64,000 bases of DNA from Candidatus Omnitrophota bacterium (lineage in GTDB: Bacteria > Hinthialibacterota > Hinthialibacteria > OLB16), in the NCBI GenBank assembly GCA_020632575.1, contig JACKFH010000001.1:391402-455401 (forward strand). The letters are read 5' to 3'. Made by a program: the position numbers and the translations under genes. Under the pieces are notes generated by a model. The model was given only the letters and a program-made list of their open reading frames with translations, made no database searches and was not told the DNA's origin. This document shows, one piece after another, positions 61,984 through 64,000 of this stretch. Position 1 is the stretch's first letter; each line of letters starts with the position of its first letter.

Positions 61984-63507
61984 TTACTCGCCCTTCGCCA
62001 CTTCGACATAGTCGGTCGGTTCGGGAGCTTCATGACAATCCGTGCACTTGTCCTCGGGCTCGAGCTCGCCCATGTCCATTGGGTGATAGAATTTCTGGAG
62101 CTCGTACTCCATGTTCGCGACCTCTTCAAAGCCTTCCGCCTGGCCGGAAATCAAATGGCAATTGTTGCAGTCATGCGTGATGACCTCACCCGAATCGGCG
62201 GTGTGGGTTCCGTCGTGGCAACGATAACAGCCGTCCCAACGGAAATGGCCGTTGAAGTCCGGATGGGTTGTCCAATCCACATGTTTTTCCGGAAAGAAGG
62301 TTGAACTGTATATCTCTTTCACTTCGGCGATCGCATTCTTGACGGACTCCTCGAAGGTCGCCCCTTCAATCTCCGGATCATCGAGGTAGGTTGCCGTCAA
62401 TGTCTCCTCGATCTTCTCGTGGGCTTCCTCGGTGGTCGCGTAGAACTCCTCGAGGAGCCCCATCACGTTGTATTTGATCTCCGGAATCTTTACATCGATC
62501 TTGCCTTCCCCGATCGATTCGTTGACCAGCTTGAGCGGGTCCTTGAAAATATGCGAAGGACGATTGTGGCAATCGATGCAATCCATCGTCCGAATTTCAT
62601 GAGTCGAATTCAGGATTTCGGGGTCGAATTCCTCGCTGGTGAAAACCGTTTCCTTTCCATCTGGAGCGGTCATCTTCACCCATGGAATCTCGAGCCTCTT
62701 CCGATCGGTTGAAATGTATTCGATTTTGAAACCGCTGCTCACATGCCAATGGATGCCAGACGCAAATTCGCCGCTCCCGCCTCCGACCTTTAACACCAAC
62801 CGAACGGCATAAGGATGGTTGTCCTCCTCCGAGGTGTAATGGGTGATCGTCTTCTCGAGGTTTCCGCTGAACTTCTCCGGCCAATGGCATTCCTCGCAGG
62901 TCTCCCGCGCCGGACGCAAATTATGGATCGGCGTGTCGATCGGCAACTCGTAAGAATTGGTCAGATACGCGTACACCTGCCGGAGACCCGACATTTTGCT
63001 CTTGACATACCAGTCGGCTCCGCTGCCGATGTGGCACTCGACACACGACACCTTCGCGTGAGGCGAGGAATGGTAAGTGACAAACTCGGGTTCCATCACC
63101 TTGTGACAGGTCAAACCGCAAAACTCGGTCGATTCCGTGAAATGATAGGATCGGTAACCCCCAATTGCCGAGAGACAGGCGAACAGGGCGGCAAAGATTC
63201 CAAGCGCTTTCAGGCGATTAACGTGCTTGGGGTTGTTTAGGTCCAGAACAAGGCTCTTATCTTCCTGGTGGCGGGATCGACGCCGCAGCTTGGTCAGCCA
63301 TCCCACAAAAATCATGGCGATCCCCGCACTTAGGAAAACCGGGATGAGCATGTAGGTGACAACCCCGGTGTAGAGGTTGCTATGCCCGGAAAGCATGTCG
63401 TAGGCGATCAGGAGAGCGCCCACACCAGCGGCGGAAACTGTCAGGATCCAACCGATTACCCCGATGAGGGGTTGGATAGGAATTCCACCTGAACTCTTTT
63501 CAGACAT
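61984..63507 (-). CDS. NapC/NirT-like heptahaem membrane cytochrome
   Basis: 507 residues from ATG 63507, placed eight bases after GAGG. Two membrane helices precede a third (about 95-115) that leads to the first haem. Haem motifs: CGLTCH (a CxxxCH variant), CVECH, CEECH, CIDCH, CYRCH, CNNCH and CTDCH, seven in all. CHKVMEPEFVTYHSSPHAKVSCVECHIGSGADW matches the NapC/NrfH quinol-side region. An 80-residue insert between haems four and five is acidic and helical. It likely oxidises menaquinol and passes electrons on. It is the first gene of the operon. Confidence 0.88.
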   Translation of the reverse strand: MSEKSSGGIPIQPLIGVIGWILTVSAAGVGALLIAYDMLSGHSNLYTGVVTYMLIPVFLSAGIAMIFVGWLTKLRRRSRHQEDKSLVLDLNNPKHVNRLKALGIFAALFACLSAIGGYRSYHFTESTEFCGLTCHKVMEPEFVTYHSSPHAKVSCVECHIGSGADWYVKSKMSGLRQVYAYLTNSYELPIDTPIHNLRPARETCEECHWPEKFSGNLEKTITHYTSEEDNHPYAVRLVLKVGGGSGEFASGIHWHVSSGFKIEYISTDRKRLEIPWVKMTAPDGKETVFTSEEFDPEILNSTHEIRTMDCIDCHNRPSHIFKDPLKLVNESIGEGKIDVKIPEIKYNVMGLLEEFYATTEEAHEKIEETLTATYLDDPEIEGATFEESVKNAIAEVKEIYSSTFFPEKHVDWTTHPDFNGHFRWDGCYRCHDGTHTADSGEVITHDCNNCHLISGQAEGFEEVANMEYELQKFYHPMDMGELEPEDKCTDCHEAPEPTDYVEVAKGE

Positions 63508-63574
63508 GGGCATAACCTCGCATTCCAAGGCCTACGACCTTAGGATCGATTGTCGCAACAGATTCCGGTCTAAA

Positions 63575-63603
63575 ACAATGGAACCATAATACCGTTTTGT
63601 CAA
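63575..63603 (-). promoter_or_regulatory. Candidate promoter of the multihaem cytochrome operon
   Basis: On the minus strand TTGACA (complement of 63598-63603), a 17-base spacer and CATTGT (63575-63580), about 70 bases before the first gene. The -35 is perfect, the -10 poor. Confidence 0.3.
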
Positions 63604-63609
63604 TCCGCC

Positions 63610-64000
63610 TTTTCGCGCAAGGCAACCCTCTGTCCGTATCCTCCCGTATCGTGGTCATGGGCGGTCCTTTCCTTAGTTTCGAGGGGAGAAAGGTCTCCCC
63701 GTCGATATATTCAGTATTAGAGTACTTCAATTCTCTTCAATTTGGAAGGCGCCCTTGAGGTGTCCCGATGGCGTGGGTGACCCTGAAAAACCAGGGTGAC
63801 AGGAAGCGAAGGATTGAGTCGTCAAGAAAATGTGCTGTACGGGATGTTTTGAGTCGCGGATACCCTTGGGAACTCAATGTTAGGAGTCGGAATCCACGAG
63901 AACCCGCCATCCTGTGTGCAATCCCACGACTGGATGTGTGAGTTCCTTACGATCTAAGAGGGTGCTTGAAAAGTGGATCCGGGATTTTGAATCGGAACGC
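63610..64000. other. Non-coding right edge of window
   Basis: About 390 bases with no ORF of useful length or ribosome site. It holds a weak hairpin ACCCTG-AAAAAC-CAGGGT at 63780-63797. I see no tRNA, repeat from the families above, or gene fragment. A gene might begin beyond the edge. Confidence 0.4.

Overview
The window is about 64 kb of moderately GC-rich bacterial chromosome with dense genes, short intergenic gaps and runs of co-directional genes. It looks like an uncultivated Gram-negative, free-living bacterium with a large secretome. The signs are lipoprotein and Sec signal peptides, an exosortase/EpsI pair, a sulfatase, a PQQ-type beta-propeller beginning WPQFRGPNQNG, a dockerin-like parallel beta-helix protein, Tat- or Sec-exported TIM-barrel and GH43-like proteins, and large multiheme cytochromes. 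This mix is common in PVC-superphylum and related candidate phyla, but nothing here (no rRNA, no tRNA, no universal ribosomal marker) fixes the phylum, so the affiliation is inference only.

Layout. 0-3.4 kb: partial SDR oxidoreductase, nhaA, a small RHH protein whose 3' end lies in a palindromic repeat, and argC. 3.4-20 kb: exported hydrolases and binding proteins (PD40-M28-PDZ peptidase, parallel beta-helix protein, HTTM-like membrane protein and partner, PQQ propeller, SGNH hydrolase, M14 carboxypeptidase), a GluR0-like ligand-gated channel translationally coupled to a second membrane protein, mscL, a sulfatase and a GH43-like protein. 20-24 kb: AsmA-like membrane protein, Nif3-like protein, phosphatidylserine decarboxylase and a DtxR-type regulator with an added cysteine cluster. 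24-27 kb: a GT4-exosortase-EpsI operon. 27-33 kb: two secreted proteins and a fused 5-oxoprolinase. 33-36 kb: a ParE-type toxin-antitoxin pair, then a sugar-type ABC permease and binding lipoprotein. 36-42 kb (minus strand): GT2, UPF0104 membrane protein, LarE, MqnE, HU and HDOD. 42-47 kb: cupin, secreted proteins, Rrf2 regulator, radical SAM enzyme and sugar isomerase-like protein. 47-53 kb (minus strand): argB-STAS-M16-M16-pilT-isomerase run. 53-55 kb: an NtrC-type regulator and an ankyrin protein.

The most striking region is 54.9-63.5 kb, a minus-strand operon of four multiheme cytochromes followed by a secreted double rhodanese. By motif count it encodes 45 c-type haem sites: 7 in a NapC/NirT-like quinol-side protein (one with the unusual CxxxCH motif), 4 in a c554-like protein, and 15 and 19 in two fusions that join tandem dihaem modules to a five-helix cytochrome b561-type membrane domain. 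There is no CxxCK catalytic haem and no porin, so the operon reads as a quinone-linked electron conduit whose terminal acceptor is not shown. Three of its four intercistronic gaps hold perfect inverted repeats. The last has a 17-bp stem that buries the Shine-Dalgarno sequence of the rhodanese gene. MqnE (futalosine menaquinone pathway) in the same window fits a menaquinone-based respiratory chain.

At least three families of dispersed palindromic repeats lie between genes, and some enter coding ends or supply a stop codon. No CRISPR array, prophage, IS transposase, rRNA or tRNA gene was recognised.
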